DNA of 64,000 nucleotides from Symsagittifera roscoffensis. Taxonomy: Eukaryota > Xenacoelomorpha > Acoela > Convolutidae. A program made the translations under genes and the position numbers. The notes below the pieces were generated by a model, which made no database searches, had not been told where the DNA came from, and worked only from the letters and a program-made list of their open reading frames with translations. The stretch lies in NCBI RefSeq assembly GCF_963678635.1, contig NC_087062.1:19577789-19641788 (forward strand). Reading direction: 5' to 3'. Of this stretch, positions 10,337-23,043 are shown piece by piece. The stretch's first letter is position 1; each line of letters begins with the position of its first letter.

Positions 10337-11029
10337 TGTTAGTGTGGGATGTGGAGGAGTTGTTCTCTACGGGAATGCCTGACCAGACCCAGCCTGTATC
10401 GATCTTGGTAGTTAGTGCCATGACCGCAGTGAGGTTATTGGAAGCAAACACGGGGACGAGCGAGCAGCAGATGACCATACTGACACGTAAGCAACTAAGC
10501 AGCGTGAAATTCAAAAAACAGTTTGGATCTTTTCAAGACCACCTGGAAGGTACTGAGGAAGCCCAAAGCCATCGAAAAGATATGGGCGAGGCAGAAGTTG
10601 ATGACTTGGTTCCGTGCTGTTATGACGTCGTGGATGTATGAGCATGCGAAGCGTCATATGTCCAGGAACACGAAGGCCTATCAATCTTTCTAGCTAAATA
10701 AAGAACCACAAGTCTATAAGAGAACATTCCTGACGCACACGAATGCTGTGACCACAGCTGTGGAAGGAGTAGCTGGAACGCCTTGTACCACGGAAAACGA
10801 GAAAAAGGAGCTCTTACAAGCTGATCTAGAAGGGAACGTGAGCCTGTGCTTGCACAATAGCTTTTGTAGGAAACGAGAACAGAAGGTGAACGTGGATCTA
10901 CTGCCATGTTGCAAGCAGAGATTGCTAGAACAAAAAAGTTGGGGCACGGCCCCCAACTCTTTCGAAACGCTGCAGAAGGTCGTGAAAGACATCGAGATGG
11001 GCGAACCGGAACAAGAAGCGATGGAGTAG
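10336..11029 (+). pseudogene. ORF-B relic, C-terminal part (unit B)
   Basis: Repeat of 4,135-4,827. An extra A in the run at about 10,512-10,518 throws the K-x-I-W-A-R-x-x-L-M-x-W-F segment out of frame, so this unit has one lesion more than unit A. The final frame 10,748-11,029 with N-V-S-L-C-L-H-N-S-F-C is identical in protein sequence to unit A. Confidence 0.65.
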
Positions 11030-14000
11030 GAGTTGAACACGACAAATGGAGCAGAAGTGGGGAGCAGTGAAAAACTCAGTTGTTGTAGTGCGTGAAAACT
11101 TGGAACAAATCAACGAAGGTTGATTATTAAAACTTTTAAACTTTTTGTACTGCTGAAATCTGATCAGACCAGATTTGGAAACTGTTAGGGGTTGTTACAA
11201 TTGTTGAATGAAAATGGATTTTTTTTATTCATTTATGCAGGCCATAGGTGTGCTAATTAACATATTCAAACCTGACTGATATTTTAACCTGTGTAGGTTG
11301 CTTCCTCACTTTGAGGCTTCCTCACTTTGTGGGTAGGGTTTGGGTACGATCGCTCGATGAGGGTGGGTACCTCATTATCTTTCCTAGCTACATAGTTTCT
11401 AAGTGTTAACAGTGAGGGCATCAGCATAAATGAACGATTATACTTTGTGAGTGACACTAAGTTAATTTTAATGGTTGCGTGGCCGTGCCACGTTCCAAAT
11501 GTTTTTAATCAGCAAGAGCGAGAAGAAATTTTATGGTGAAATGACGTAAGTAGTCAGAAAAGGGATTTAACCTAGAACACTCCTCGTGGTGCATATTTTG
11601 TGAAATTATTGGAAGGCAGTGAAATGTAGTACGATGCCATTTGAGACACGCGGTGAGTTGAGGTGAAGTGGATAAAATTTAGTTTTTGATGCGATTTGAA
11701 AGTTGATTGTAACACACTGGATCACCACTTGAAGATAACCCGATTTTTTGCGTTAAATGGGGACATTGAGGGGACTGTCCGGGGATTATGTGCCATTCCC
11801 ACGAATTGGCACAGTCGAACTCGCCGATGCAAGCAAAAAAAGACGGTAGAGACCTTAACGGTGAATTCTTTATAAAAAGGAGGGTCGGAAAGTCTAGAAC
11901 GTAAGTTTTTCAAAATTTTGGCTTAGGATATTTCTCAGAATTGTAAAAACGGCCATTTTGTCCAAAAAACACAAGAAAAACTGAAAACCGAATAAACAAG
12001 ACAAAAATCAGTTGAAGAAAAACACGAGAACTAGGAAACCTCCACTGGTGGTGAGAAGACACAATAAGACGTTTTTCTGAAAGAAATTTAAGGGAAGGAA
12101 GATCCAGTGGGATATCAGGAGCGGATCCGTACCCTCCCATGCCACCAGATCGGGAAGATAACGACATTATCCCCGGGGGACACGGAATTGAAGGCTCCTT
12201 GCCCAGAGATTTTTGAAACTGTTACAGACTTTTCGAGACATATTTTAGCTACTTTAATGCCCTGAAAGATTTAATTATTTCCAGTGTTGTATAGTTTTTT
12301 AAAGCATGAATAGTTAGAAAGAGGCAAGAGTCAATCCATCTCCAATGGATTTAGTATATAACTGTCACTAAAAACGTATTGAATTATGGTTTTGCAGTCG
12401 TGTTTTTAAAAGTAATCTTGTAGTTTAGGGATCCGAGACCCAGCAATTATATTGTTTGTGCATGTTAACGAAAGCAGATCAAAAATTGTTTGACTGATGG
12501 CCAAAAAGTGGCAACTTTTTACTTAGCTCTAAACAGACCAGAAAGCTAACTGGCTAGGTCTAGACGGTTAAAAACGACTAGAATTAAGGTAACTGGCTCC
12601 TGCACTTTGTCAATAAGTACTTTCTCTACGCTCCGACACTGTGTAAGGTCTGGGCGAATAATACAATAAAAACCTTAGAAAAACTTAAAAACGTGTTTTT
12701 TTCCAGTTTTTTTGATTTTCAGTGGAAGTGTTTTAAGGTACCTGATTTTCAGTGAAAATAAAAAAAAATTACCGAAAACATTCCCGAATACGAAAGTCCT
12801 CCACATTTTTTAGGTGTGTTATTCGACCAGACTGCCGACTAAATGAGTTTCATTTCTCATGGTGGTAAAATTGTACGAAATAGTACTTCTGACGATTAAA
12901 ATGCTTATTTGAAGGAATGAACAAAATGGCAAGGGTCAGTTTGGACTGGCATGCTTAATTTTTCAAGTTCGTTCAAAAAGAAAGACAAGTTAAAATTTTA
13001 TTTTTTGTGACCACTGAAAGGCCCGAAAAACATAACGACGATTTCCGGTATTAGGTAACACACGTTAGACATAGAAAACGACTAAAACGGTGATTATTAA
13101 GACTGAACGACGATACACACTCCGAACTGAAACGATTGTACAATTGTTTTTGGGCATAACCCTTGGATCGGAAAGGCTGACGGAAAGAATTGCAAACCAT
13201 TTTGATTGTTAAGAAGACCCTTTTTCACGAGTAATGTAAAAACCTGAAGGTTCCGGAGCTGTGATCCAATACTGTTTTTTCAGAAACTCCTAGCTTCCTG
13301 TGATGTCCTGAATTGATTTTATTCAGCATCTAAATCGTGTCCAGTTGATGGGAGGAAACAGTCGATCGCAGTTGCAGGAAACAGTCGATCGAACTCCGAT
13401 GGACACGATGATTTTATCTATTAAACAAAAACAATAGTAATCCAGTAACAACGTTGTAGCCCTGATTTCAGGAGTGACTGGGGATACTGAGACCAGCCAT
13501 AATCTCACTATTCTTACAGCGGTTTGAACGATAGCGGTTTGGCCGATAGCCTTAGGCAGTAATGATTTTGTCGACTCGATAATTTGAGAAACACATTGAA
13601 TTATCCATGGCAGAGACGGTTGAAAGCACGTAAGCCTCTATTTAGAAGCTAGCCAGTGGTTTTAGACTAATGCTTTATTTTCCGTCTGTATTTAATTTTA
13701 TCGCGCTCCTGTGTGTACTTCGAATCATCATGATTAGTGAACCCATTAACGAGAGGACTCCGCGCCGAGCGGATTTTCTAAAAAAGGCTCTCAATCAAAA
13801 GCCGAAGGGTAATTTGGAACGCGAAAGCCTTCACGGTTCCCCATATTAGCTTTTTAAATAAGTTAAGACCGAAAACGTGAAGGATGAGGGAATTTTTCCC
13901 CTCAAGCAGTATATGACCAAAAACAATTGAAGTTCTACAGGAAACCAAACAAAAAGTGGTATAAAACCTAAGAAAAAACAAAAAACAAGCGAAAACTAAA

Positions 14001-14793
14001 AAATCAAAGATGGTTAAAAAATTAATAATCAGTAGACTACAGCACCCTAGACGAGATGCGAACCGACTCTACCGTTTTTTGTCATTGAATAAGCTGTTGT
14101 TAAAAGCATTTATATCAAATCAGATCATTACAATCAACCTGTAGCCTTTTTTCTGCCTGTACTGTGGTGGTATTTGAGTGTTTAATCATATCAATGCTAG
14201 TTGGCACTCAATTCGGAAGGGTAATTTGGTTAGATTAGAAGACCGATCCAGCAGTGCAACAACAGGAAGGAAGGTTCACAAGGACAGCAACAATCAACTG
14301 TTGGGTATTGTCAAAAATTTTGTATCCTTTTCGGAACAGAACGTATGATATCAATCTGTCTGGTGCATGACAGTGATTACACTGTAGTGACCCTTCTCCG
14401 AGTCGCGAACTTACAAGTTAAGCACCTTAAATTGGATTTTCAACGGAGCCGGATGGGTAAAATGCTATTGGTACCACTACTAATTATTAGTTTTAATAGT
14501 AGATCCTTCCGAATCATAATTTTTTGTGCAAAGCCCTTATACTCCTACCAAACGGTAGCAACGGTTCAGTGAGGCTTTTTTACGTTGAGTTCGACAATAA
14601 GGAAGAGTATGGGAACCTTGAAATCAGCAAGCAAGTCGAAAATAGGCCTAAATAGCCCTCTCAGTTCGGGGAAATTGTACAATAAGCAGCTTCTTTTCCA
14701 TCCGGAGGTGTCCAGATTCAAAACAAACACATCCTAGTTGCATAAAAGAGCTCTAAAACCGTATACGAAAAAGTCTCGGTCATTTGAAAACAA
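11030..14793. repeat. 3' noncoding and LTR-like DNA of unit B, with foldback insert
   Basis: Second copy of 4,828-8,590. It contains the 3' noncoding part (11,030-11,891), LTR-like DNA (11,892-13,318), foldback-type insert (13,319-13,903) and the stretch up to the minisatellite. The few differences from unit A are scattered point changes, for example near 11,261, 11,745 and 12,135. No gene seen. Confidence 0.85.
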
Positions 14794-15203
14794 TCCGGGA
14801 GAGTCGAAATTTGCCAACTCGGAAGAGTAAAACTTCTGTCAACCTGGAGGGCTCCCGTTTTTGGCAACTCGGAAGGATCCCATTTTTGCCAATACGGAAA
14901 AGTTCTTTTTTGCACATCCAAAAGGGTCTCATTTTTGGCCAGCCGCAAGGCTTATACTTTTTCAATCCCGGAGGGGTGTCAATTTTGCCAACTCGGAGGT
15001 GTCCCATTTTTGCCAATCCAGAAGGGTCCTGTTTTTGCCAGCAAGGGAGATTCCAATCCGGAAGGGTCTCATTTTTGTCAACTCGGGAGGATATTAATCC
15101 GGATAATCATTTTGCCAACCCGGAAGGGTCCCCAAACGCCAATCCGGAAGGGTCCCCAAACGCCAATCCGGAAGGGTCTGAGTTTTGCGAACGTAAATGC
15201 AGG
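14794..15203. repeat. 25-bp minisatellite array (unit B)
   Basis: Second copy of the array at 8,591-9,000. I saw no difference in monomer number or order between the two, so the array has not changed since the block was duplicated. This is unusual for a minisatellite and points to a very recent duplication. Confidence 0.9.
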
Positions 15204-15413
15204 GATCCCAAGTATACGAAAACGAGACATTTATTGGAAATTAACCTCATAAAACGGAACATACATTGTGCAGGCATAACCTAATCAGAATTGTGGTCAT
15301 TTGTTAGTTTAAACTGTCTAACTTTATGGTGTTGTGATTTTATAACTTGTGTCAGACAACAATAATATCGCAAGCGAATCAAGTGAGTGAGCAACAATCA
15401 GTCATTGGTTAAG

Positions 15414-17140
15414 ATGAGTCTAGACAAGCCTAGGATAATTAAGCTGAGTGATAGCTCCAGGTTGTTTACACAAAAAAAGAAAGGAAAACTATGAACACCC
15501 CTTTCGTGGAAAGAACCCAGGAGCTGGAAACAAGAAGGGTTGGAAAGTTTCAGGCGAAATGGTCAAAACGAGGATCAAAAAAAAGACTCAGAAGAAAAAC
15601 GATCGACATTAGAAGTAGAGATACATCGGAGTCCCGATCACGACGAAGATCCAGCCGAACGCTGAACTGAGAGGAATGAGACGAGGCGAATAGCAAGTGA
15701 ATCTGTTCCAGTAGAATAGGGACAGGAAATTGCTACTTCGATTGGGACTCTCGATCGAGAAGAACTCTCGGAACTGTCCGACATTTCGATTCAAATGCCG
15801 GCAATGGAGGTCTCACCTACTGACTAGACCATGATGCAAGCAGAAACAGGGAAGGCAGGAATGTTTTTTCGTTCTCGGAACGAGTGAAGATCCCTCTGGG
15901 GAATTTCTTTTCGTTCACCATGGGAGCAGGAGCCGGTGACGAGACCAAAACTCGGGAAGAGGATGATGACAATGAAGAAGTTGATGATCTGGGATCCCAA
16001 TTAAGCTTCAACAGTTCAACCCTTGAAAACGAGATGCCTGTCAAAATGGAGGGTGGCATCTCCGATGAGTTTGGTATTGTCAGATCAATTAATATGGCTA
16101 CGAATGGGATGCAGGTTTCTAGTGAATTTTCGACAACAGCCAATTCTGGCACACATGCTGAAGCAAATAAGTCCACGATCACCAGAGCAGGGACTGAACT
16201 GAGAGAGTTGGAGGCGGCGTACGAAAAGCCTCTAAAACAGAAAAAAGCAGCGCGGGTTTTAATCAAGCACTGAAGTGCCTGTCACAAACCAGACGACACC
16301 ACCACTGTTGTCACAATTTGTCGACGACGGGGTATCGGTAGAAGAATACCCTGCTAGAATCATAAATAAGATGGGTGCGCAACAGGAAAGGATGTGCAGC
16401 AGAATAAGTGAACTAGAGGAGCGGTTCACATTGAAAGAGGAGGCTTCGCAACAAACAGTAGGTCATTTCAAGCAAGAAGTGCATGAAAGAGAGTACGGGT
16501 GATCATTTGGCCAGATACTCGTCAAGATTGAAGTAAGATGCCAAGCAAAGGGAAGAACGGTTGAGAGATGACATGAAGCCACTTCGGAGTCAACAAGAGC
16601 CGACTCTTGTGACTCTCGATACCTTGATAGATGAAGTGATTGAGAGGGACACTCAGGCCATGATGGACAGGTTAGATGGTCTCTTAGGAAATAGAAGTGA
16701 ATCAAGAAACAGAAGAGCACACTTGAGGCGAACAGGGAGCCGAGAGTGAACACTAATCAACTCTCAAGTAGAAGAAGAACTTATGGACACGCTAGAGGAT
16801 ATGATAACCCACTTAAAAACGCCACTGGGAGTAACAGGCCGAAGAATCCAACGAACACATACAGAGGAGGGTTCTACTGGCAGCATGCCAGCCTCGAACG
16901 ATCAACCCAATTGGGACCACCCACGCGAGTTAGAGAACAGATTCCTCAGGAGTCACTCGAAACAGGAACAAGCTCAACCTAGCGATTCTGGCAGAAGAAA
17001 TGTCCCAGAACCCAAAATGACTGATGCTCACAATCACACGGGATATTCTCGAGATACCAAAGCGATAGCGACATAGTTCGATCTTCTAAAGAAGAAAATA
17101 TTCGAGATACTGTTGAACCGTTTCGTCTCTGGGGTGCAAT
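15414..17140 (+). pseudogene. gag relic, start to capsid-like region
   Basis: The fuller plus-strand gag. It runs from M-S-L-D-K through F-S-F-T-M-G-A-G (15,910) and the acidic run. A T-P-P-L-L-type segment (16,300) leads into the coiled coil with E-R-M-x-x-R-I-S-E-L-E (16,390), then L-R-D-D-M and M-D-R-L-D-G-L-L (16,560-16,690). The capsid-like F-E-I-L-L-N-R-F lies near 17,101-17,125. Several frameshifts and stops break it. At 17,140 it meets the next gag piece in opposite orientation. Compared with the parent, short deletions occur in the middle. Confidence 0.75.
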
Positions 17141-17665
17141 TTCTCTATTTGCCAGTTCCTGTTGATCTCTATTCAAGGCATCCCTTGCCGCTGCTTTGTA
17201 GTCAATTTCGAAATCTTTAGCCGTGGTCTCGGGTTCCGTAAGGCTTGTCTCTTCTATCACGGCCTGTATCTTTTTCGATCGCTTTCATGCCCTGCTCATA
17301 GGTTGGGTACGCTGAGGCATGATGGTCTGTGGAACTGCAGCTTGCACAAGAGCGTCTCTTGTCCATTTCATTCCGAGGCTTGTACCACTTGTTACCTTGG
17401 TTTGCAGGTCCATTGTTAAAATTGCCATAATTGTTTTTGTAATAATTTGATCTTATCGAAGGCTTCAGCAACACATATTCCTTCGATTGTAGTCTCAATG
17501 ACTCCGGCGTTGGTGAATGTGCTGAGAGAGGCCTGTAATGAATCGCTTACATACTCTTGAAGTCGTTACTGTTCACACCGTCAATGGATTTCGAAGGTAC
17601 TGCCAAATTCATTGTATGGTCTGACTCGTCCGGTTGGCTCCACCTTTCAGCTTTTCTTAATCATT
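17141..17665 (-). pseudogene. gag capsid/zinc-knuckle fragment, inverted
   Basis: Read on the minus strand it gives Y-K-N-N-Y-G-N-F-N-N-G (about 17,430) and then the knuckle C-x2-C-x5-H-x3, where the last Cys is replaced by Tyr (H-A-S-A-Y-P-T-Y). Next comes E-Q-G-M-K-A-I, then F-E-I-D-Y-K-A-A-A-R-D-A-L-N-R (about 17,180). The parent at 55.3 kb has C-x2-C-x5-H-x3-C, so the zinc ligand is lost. It is joined head to head to gag on both sides. Confidence 0.75.
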
Positions 17666-17693
17666 GTTATTCACATCATAGTCATTGGTTAAG

Positions 17694-19020
17694 ATGAGTC
17701 TAGACAAGCCTAAGATAACTAAGCTGAGTAATAGATTTAGGATGTTTACCCCAAAGAAAGAAAGGAACACGATGAAAAAGCCTTTCGTGGAAAGAAGCCA
17801 GGAGCAAGAAGGGGTAGAAAATTTCAGGCGAAACGGTCAAAACGAGGAGCAAAAAAAAGTCTCACAAGACAAACGATCGACATTAGAAGTAGAGATACAT
17901 CGGAGTCCCGATCACGACGAGGATCCAGTCGAACACTGAACTGAGGTGAATGGGACGAGGCGACTAGCAAGTTAATCTGTTCCAGTAGAACATGGACAGG
18001 AAATTGCTCTTTCGATCGGGACTATCGATCGAGAAGAACTCTCGGAATTGTCCGACATTTCGATTGAAAAGCCGGCAGTGGAGGTCTCACCTACTGACCA
18101 GACCATGATGCCAGCGGAATCAGGGAAGACAGTAACGTTTTTTCGTTCTCGGAACGAGTGAAAATCCTTCTGGGGAATTTCTTTTTATTCACCATGGGAG
18201 CAGGAGTCAATGACGAGACCAATACTCGGGAAGAGGGCGATGATAATGAAGAAATTGATGATCTTGGATCCCAATTAAGCTTCAACAATTCAACCCATGA
18301 AAACGAGATGCTTGTCAAAATGGAGGGTGGCATCTCCGATCAGTTTGGTATTGTTAGATCGATTAACACGGCTACGGCTGGGATGCAAGATTCTTATGAA
18401 TTTTTGACAACAGCCAATTTTAGTAAGATGCCAAGCAAAGGGAGTAACGGCTGAGAGAAGACATGGAGCAACTTCGGAGTCTACAAGAGCCGACTCTTGG
18501 GACTCTCGATACCTTTTTAGATGCAGTGATTGCGAGAGGCACTAGGGCCATGATGGACAGATTAGATGGTCTCTTAAGAACTAGAAGTAAATCAAGAACT
18601 AGAAGAGCACGCTTGAGCAGGGAGCCAAGAGTGAACAACAAGGAACTCTCAAATAGAAGAAGAACTCATGGATACGCTGGAGGATATGATAACTCACTTA
18701 AAAACGCCACTGGGATTAACAGGGCAAAGAGTCCAAAAAACATGCATAGAGGAGGGTTCTACTGACAGCATGACAGCCTCGAACGATCAACCCAATAGGA
18801 ACCACACACGCGAGTTGGAGAACTGATTCCTCAGGAGTCACTCAAAACAGGAACAAGCTCAACCTAGCAATTCTGGCAGTCGAGATGTCCCAGAACCTCA
18901 AATGACTGATACTCACAATCACACGGGATAATCGCCGAATACAAAAGCGTTAGCGACAGAGTTCGATCCTCTAAAGGAGAAAAAGTTCGAGATACTGTTG
19001 AACCGTTTTGGCTCCGGGGT
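17694..19020 (+). pseudogene. gag relic
   Basis: Begins with M-S-L-D-K-P-K-I-T-K-L and follows the same course as 15,414-17,140, but is more diverged and shorter. The acidic run is D-D-N-E-E-I-D-D (18,240) and D-Q-F-G-I-V-R is at 18,340. A deletion then leads straight into the coiled-coil end (L-Q-E-P-T-L-G-T-L-D at 18,480) and M-D-R-L-D-G-L-L (18,550). It ends at F-E-I-L-L-N-R-F-G-S-G (about 18,985-19,018), where orientation flips. Confidence 0.7.
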
Positions 19021-19489
19021 GCAATTTCTCCATTAGCCAGTTCCTGTTGATCTCTATTCAAGGCATCTCTTGCCGCTGCTTTGTAGTCAATTTCGAAATC
19101 TTGATCCGTGGTCTCGGTTTCCGTAACGCTTGTGTCTTCCATCACGGCCTGTATCTTTTTCGATCACTCAAAACAGGAACAAGCTCAACCTAGCAATTCT
19201 GGCAGTCGAGATGTCCCAGAACCTCAAATGACTGATACTCACAATCACACGGGATAATCGCCGAATACAAAAGCGTTAGCGACAGAGTTCGATCCTCTAA
19301 AGGAGAAAAAGTTCGAGATACTGTTGAACCGTTTTGGCTCCGGGGTGCAATTTCTCTATTAGCCAGTTCCTGTTGATCTCTATTCAAGGCATCTCTTGCC
19401 GCTGCTTTGTAGTCAATTTCGAAATCTTGATCCGTGGTCTCGGTTTCCGTAACGCTTGTGTCTTCCGTCACGGCCTGTATCTTTTTCGA
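18838..19489. repeat. 326-bp tandem duplication across an inversion joint
   Basis: Sequence starting tcactcaaaacagg at 18,838 is repeated at 19,164 with a period of 326 bp and very few differences. Each unit contains the end of plus-strand gag, the head-to-head joint (ggggtgcaatttctc) and the start of minus-strand gag (cagttcctgttgatc). The duplication happened after the inversion joint had formed. Confidence 0.9.
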
Positions 19490-19890
19490 TCGCTTTCATG
19501 CCCTGCTCATAGGTTGGGTACACTGAGACATGATTGTCTGTGGAACTGCAGTTTGCACAAGAGCGTCTCTTTTCCATCTCATTCCAGGGCTTGTACCAGT
19601 TGTTACCTTGGTTTGCATGTCCATTGTTAAAATTGCCATAATTGTTTTTGTAACAATTTGATCTCATCGAAGGCTTCAGCAACACGTATTCCTTCGATTG
19701 TAGTCTCAATGACTCCGGCGTTGGTGAATGTGCTGAGAGAGGCCTGTAATGAGTCGCTTACATACTTTTGATGTCGTTACTGTTCACACCGTCAATGAAT
19801 TTTGAAGGTACTGCCAAGTTCATTGTATGGTCTGACTCGTCCGGTTGGCTACACCTTTTCAGCTTTTTCTAGTCATCCAAGAATTTGAAT
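19347..19890 (-). pseudogene. gag capsid/zinc-knuckle fragment, inverted
   Basis: Minus-strand match to 55,257-55,622 and beyond: L-L-K-P-S-(M/I)-R-S, then N-N-Y-G-N-F-N-N-G-H, then R-R-S-C-A-N-C-S-S-T-D-N-H. The last Cys of the knuckle is again Tyr. E-Q-G-M-K-A-I-E and the A-A-A-R-D-A-L-N-R segment follow. The second knuckle of the parent (G-H-F-K-P-D-C) is absent, as in all short copies here, so these share one deletion. Confidence 0.75.
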
Positions 19891-20172
19891 ACGGTGTCCC
19901 ATTCCCCTCAGTTCAGCGTTCGACTGGATCCTCGTCGTGATCAGGACTCCGCTGTATCTCTACTTCTAATGTTGATCGTTTGTCTTCCGATATTTTTTTG
20001 CTCCTCGCTTTGACCATTTGGCTTGAAATTTTCTCCCCTTCTTGTTCCCAGGCTCCTGGCTTCTTTCCACGAAAGGCTTTTTCATCGTGTTTCTTTCTTT
20101 TTTTGGGGTAAACATCCTAGATCTATCACTCAGCTTAGCTATCTTAGGCCTGTCTAGACTCATCTTAACCAA
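19891..20172 (-). pseudogene. gag N-terminal fragment
   Basis: Reads M-S-L-D-R-P-K-I-A-K-L from the ATG near 20,162, then F-V-E-R-S-Q-E and a Lys/Arg-rich stretch. It jumps at about 19,890 directly to capsid sequence. This is an internally deleted gag whose first ~85 codons are joined to the capsid. Its leader (20,173-20,450) matches other gag leaders in reverse orientation. Confidence 0.65.
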
Positions 20173-20465
20173 TGACTAATTGTTGCTCACTCGCTAAATT
20201 TGCTTGCGATACTTTTGTTGTCTAACAACGAGGTATAATATCACAACACAATGAAGTTCCAAAGTTTAAAGTAACAAGTGACCATTTTTCTGATTTAGTT
20301 ATGACTGTACAACGTATGTTCAGTTTCATGCAGTTAATTTCCAATAAATATCTCGTTTTTGTTTACGCGGGATCCCTGTGGATACGTTCGTAAAATTTAA
20401 TTTTATTCAGTTAATTTCCAATAAATGTCTCGTTTCGTATATTTGGGATCCCTGCAGTTATGTTC

Positions 20466-21590
20466 GCAAAACTCAGACCCTTCCATCTAATCTGTCCATC
20501 ATGGCCTGAGCGCCCCTCTCAGTCACTTCATCTAAAAAATTATCGAGAGTCCCAAGAGTCGGCTCTTATTGACTCTGAAGTTATTCCATGTCAACTCTCA
20601 ACCGTTACTCCATTTGCTTGGCCTCTTATTAGAATTGGCTTTTGTCGAAAACTCACGAGAATCCTGCATCCCATTCGTAACCATGTTAATCGATCTGACA
20701 ATACCAAACTGATCGGAGATCCCACCCTACATTTTGACAGGCATCTCATTTAATGGATTGAACTGTTGAAGCTTAGTTGGGATCCAAGATCATCCACTTT
20801 TTCATTATCATCGTCCTCCTACCGAGTATTGGTCTCGTCACCGGCTCCTGCCCCCATGGTGAATGAAAAATAACTCCTCAGAAGGATTTTCACTCGTTCC
20901 GAGAACGAAAAAACGTTTTTGCCTTCGCTGATTCCGCTTGCATCATGGTCTGGTCAGTAGATGAGACCTCCACTGACGGTTTCTCAATCGAAATGTCGGA
21001 CAGTTCCGAGAGTTCTTCTCGATTGAGAGTCCCGATCGAAGTTGCAGTTTCTTGTCCCTCTTCTATTGGAACAGATTCACTTGCTAGTCGCCTCGTCCCA
21101 TTTCCCTCAGTTCGGCGTTCGACTGGATCCTCGTCGTGATCGGGACTCCGATGTATCTCTACTTCTAATGTCGATCGTTTGTCTTCCGATACTTTTTTTG
21201 CTCTTCGTTTTGACCATTTTGCCTGAAACTTTCTACCCCTTCTTGTTCCCCGGCTCCTGGCTTCTTTCCACGAAAGGGTTGTTCACCGTGTTTCTTTCTT
21301 TCTTTGGTGTAAATATCCTAGAGCTATCACTCAGCTTAGTTATCTTAGGCTTGTCTAGACTCATCTTAACCAATGACTAATTGTTGCTCACTCACTAGAT
21401 TCGCTTGCAATAGTTTTGTTGTCTAACAACGAGTTATAATATCACAACTCAATAAAATTCCAAAATTCAAATTAACATGTGACCATGATTCTGATTAGGT
21501 TATGACTGTACAACGTATGCTCAGTTTTATGCAGGTAATTTCTAATAAATGTCTCGTTTTCGTATACGTGGGATCCCTGCGGTTATGTTT
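20466..21590 (-). pseudogene. array unit 1 (long), gag relic
   Basis: Minus-strand gag start at 21,364 (M-S-L-D-K-P-K-I). It continues through the Ser-rich E-L-S-D-I/S segment (about 21,000) and the T-M-G-A-G region (20,855), then the acidic run (about 20,800). The tail matches the coiled-coil end near 20,520-20,600. It keeps the central part that 726-bp units have lost, so it is closer to the ancestor of the array. Frame is broken at several places. Confidence 0.6.
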
Positions 21591-22317
21591 GCAAAACTCA
21601 GACTCTTCCATCTTATCTTTCCATCATGGCCTGAGTGCCTCTCTCAATCACTGCATCTAAAAAGTTATCGAGAGTCCCAAGAGTCAGCTCTTGTTGACTC
21701 TGAAGTTGGTCCATATCATCTCTCAACCGTTACTCCCTTTGCTAGTCGCCTCGTCCCATTCCCCTCAGTTCAGCCTTCGACCGGATCTTCGTCGTAATCG
21801 GGACTCCGATGTATCTCTACTTCTAATGTCGGTCGTTTGTCTTGTGAGACTTTTTTTGCTCCTCGTTTTGACCGTTTTGCCTGAAACTTTCTACCCCTTC
21901 TTGTTCCCAGGCTCCTGGCTTCTTTCCAAGAAAGGCTTTCTCACCGTCTTCCTTTCTTTCTTTGGGGTAAATATCCTAGATCTATCACTCAGCTTAGTTA
22001 TCTAAGGCTTGTCTAGACTCAACTTAAACAATGACTAATTGCTGCTCACTCACTTGATTCGCTTGCGATAGTTTTGTTGTCTAACAACGAGTTATAATAT
22101 CACAACACAAAAAAGTTCCAAAGTTTAAGCTAACCAGTGACCATGATTCTGATTTAGTTATGACTGTACAACGTGGTCAATTTTATGCAGTTAATTTCCA
22201 ATAAATGTCTCGTTTTCGTATACGTGGGATCCCTGCGGTTACGTTCATAAAATTTATTCAGGTAATTTCCAATAAATGTCTCGTTTTCTTTTACTTAGGA
22301 TCCCTGCGGTTATGTTC
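21591..22317 (-). pseudogene. array unit 2, gag relic without start codon
   Basis: A 727-bp unit. At the place of the gag ATG (about 22,018-22,020) the sequence reads caa instead of cat on the plus strand, so ATG has become TTG. The rest follows the deleted-gag plan: ~85 codons, then a jump near 21,745 (tagtcgcctcgtccc context) to the coiled-coil end. Confidence 0.6.
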
Positions 22318-23043
22318 GCAAAACTCAGACCCTTCCATCTTATCTTTCCATCATGGCCTGAGTGCCTCTCTCAATCACTGCATCTAAAAAGTTATCCAGA
22401 GTCCCAAGAGTCGGCTCTTGTTGACTCTGAAGTTGGTCCATATCATCTCTCAACCGTTACTCCCTTTGCTAGTCGCCTCGTCCCATTCCCCTCAATTCAA
22501 CGTTTGACTGGATCCTCGTCGTGATCGGGACTCCGATGTATCTCTACTTCTAATGTCGATCGTATGTCTTCCGATACTTTTTTTTGCTCTTCGTTTGACA
22601 ATTTCGCCTGAAACTTTCTACCCCTTCTTGTTCCCAGGCTCCTGATTCTTTCCACGAAAGGGTTGTTCACCGTGTTTCTTTCTTTTTTTGGTGTAAACAT
22701 GCTAGATTTATCACTCAAATTAATTATCTGGGCTTGTCTAGACTCATCCTAACCAATGACTAATTGTTGCTCACTCACTAGATTTGCTTGCGATAGTTTT
22801 GTTGTCTAACAACGAGTTATAAAATCACAGCACAATAATGTTCCAAAATTTAAATTAATAAGTGACCATGATTCTGATTTGGTTATGACTGTACAACGTG
22901 GTCAGTTTTGTGGAGTTAATATCCAATAAATGTCTCGTTTTCGTATACGTGGAATCCCTGCGGTTACGTTCGTAAAATTTTATTCAGTTAATTTTCAATG
23001 AATGTCTCGTTTTCGTATAATTGGGATATCTACGGTTATGTTC
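22318..23043 (-). pseudogene. array unit 3, gag relic
   Basis: A 726-bp unit with the gag ATG at about 22,747. The first 75 codons stay partly open (F-T-P-K-K-E-R-N-T, F-V-E-R, then L-E-V-E-I-H-R-S-P-D-H-D-E-D). The same internal deletion as in units 2, 4, 6 and 7 joins this to the coiled-coil end. Confidence 0.6.

Larger units (their letters stand above)
9908..16108. repeat. 6.2-kb tandem duplication, unit B
   Basis: Second copy of the block. The breakpoint joins gag residues of unit A (atggctacgaatgg) to ORF-B sequence (taaatatcc). After 16,108 gag continues, while at the same place unit A is interrupted, so unit B is attached to the longer downstream flank. One extra A in a run near 10,512 shifts the ORF-B frame relative to unit A. 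Another indel lies in the A-run near 12,763. Confidence 0.95.
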
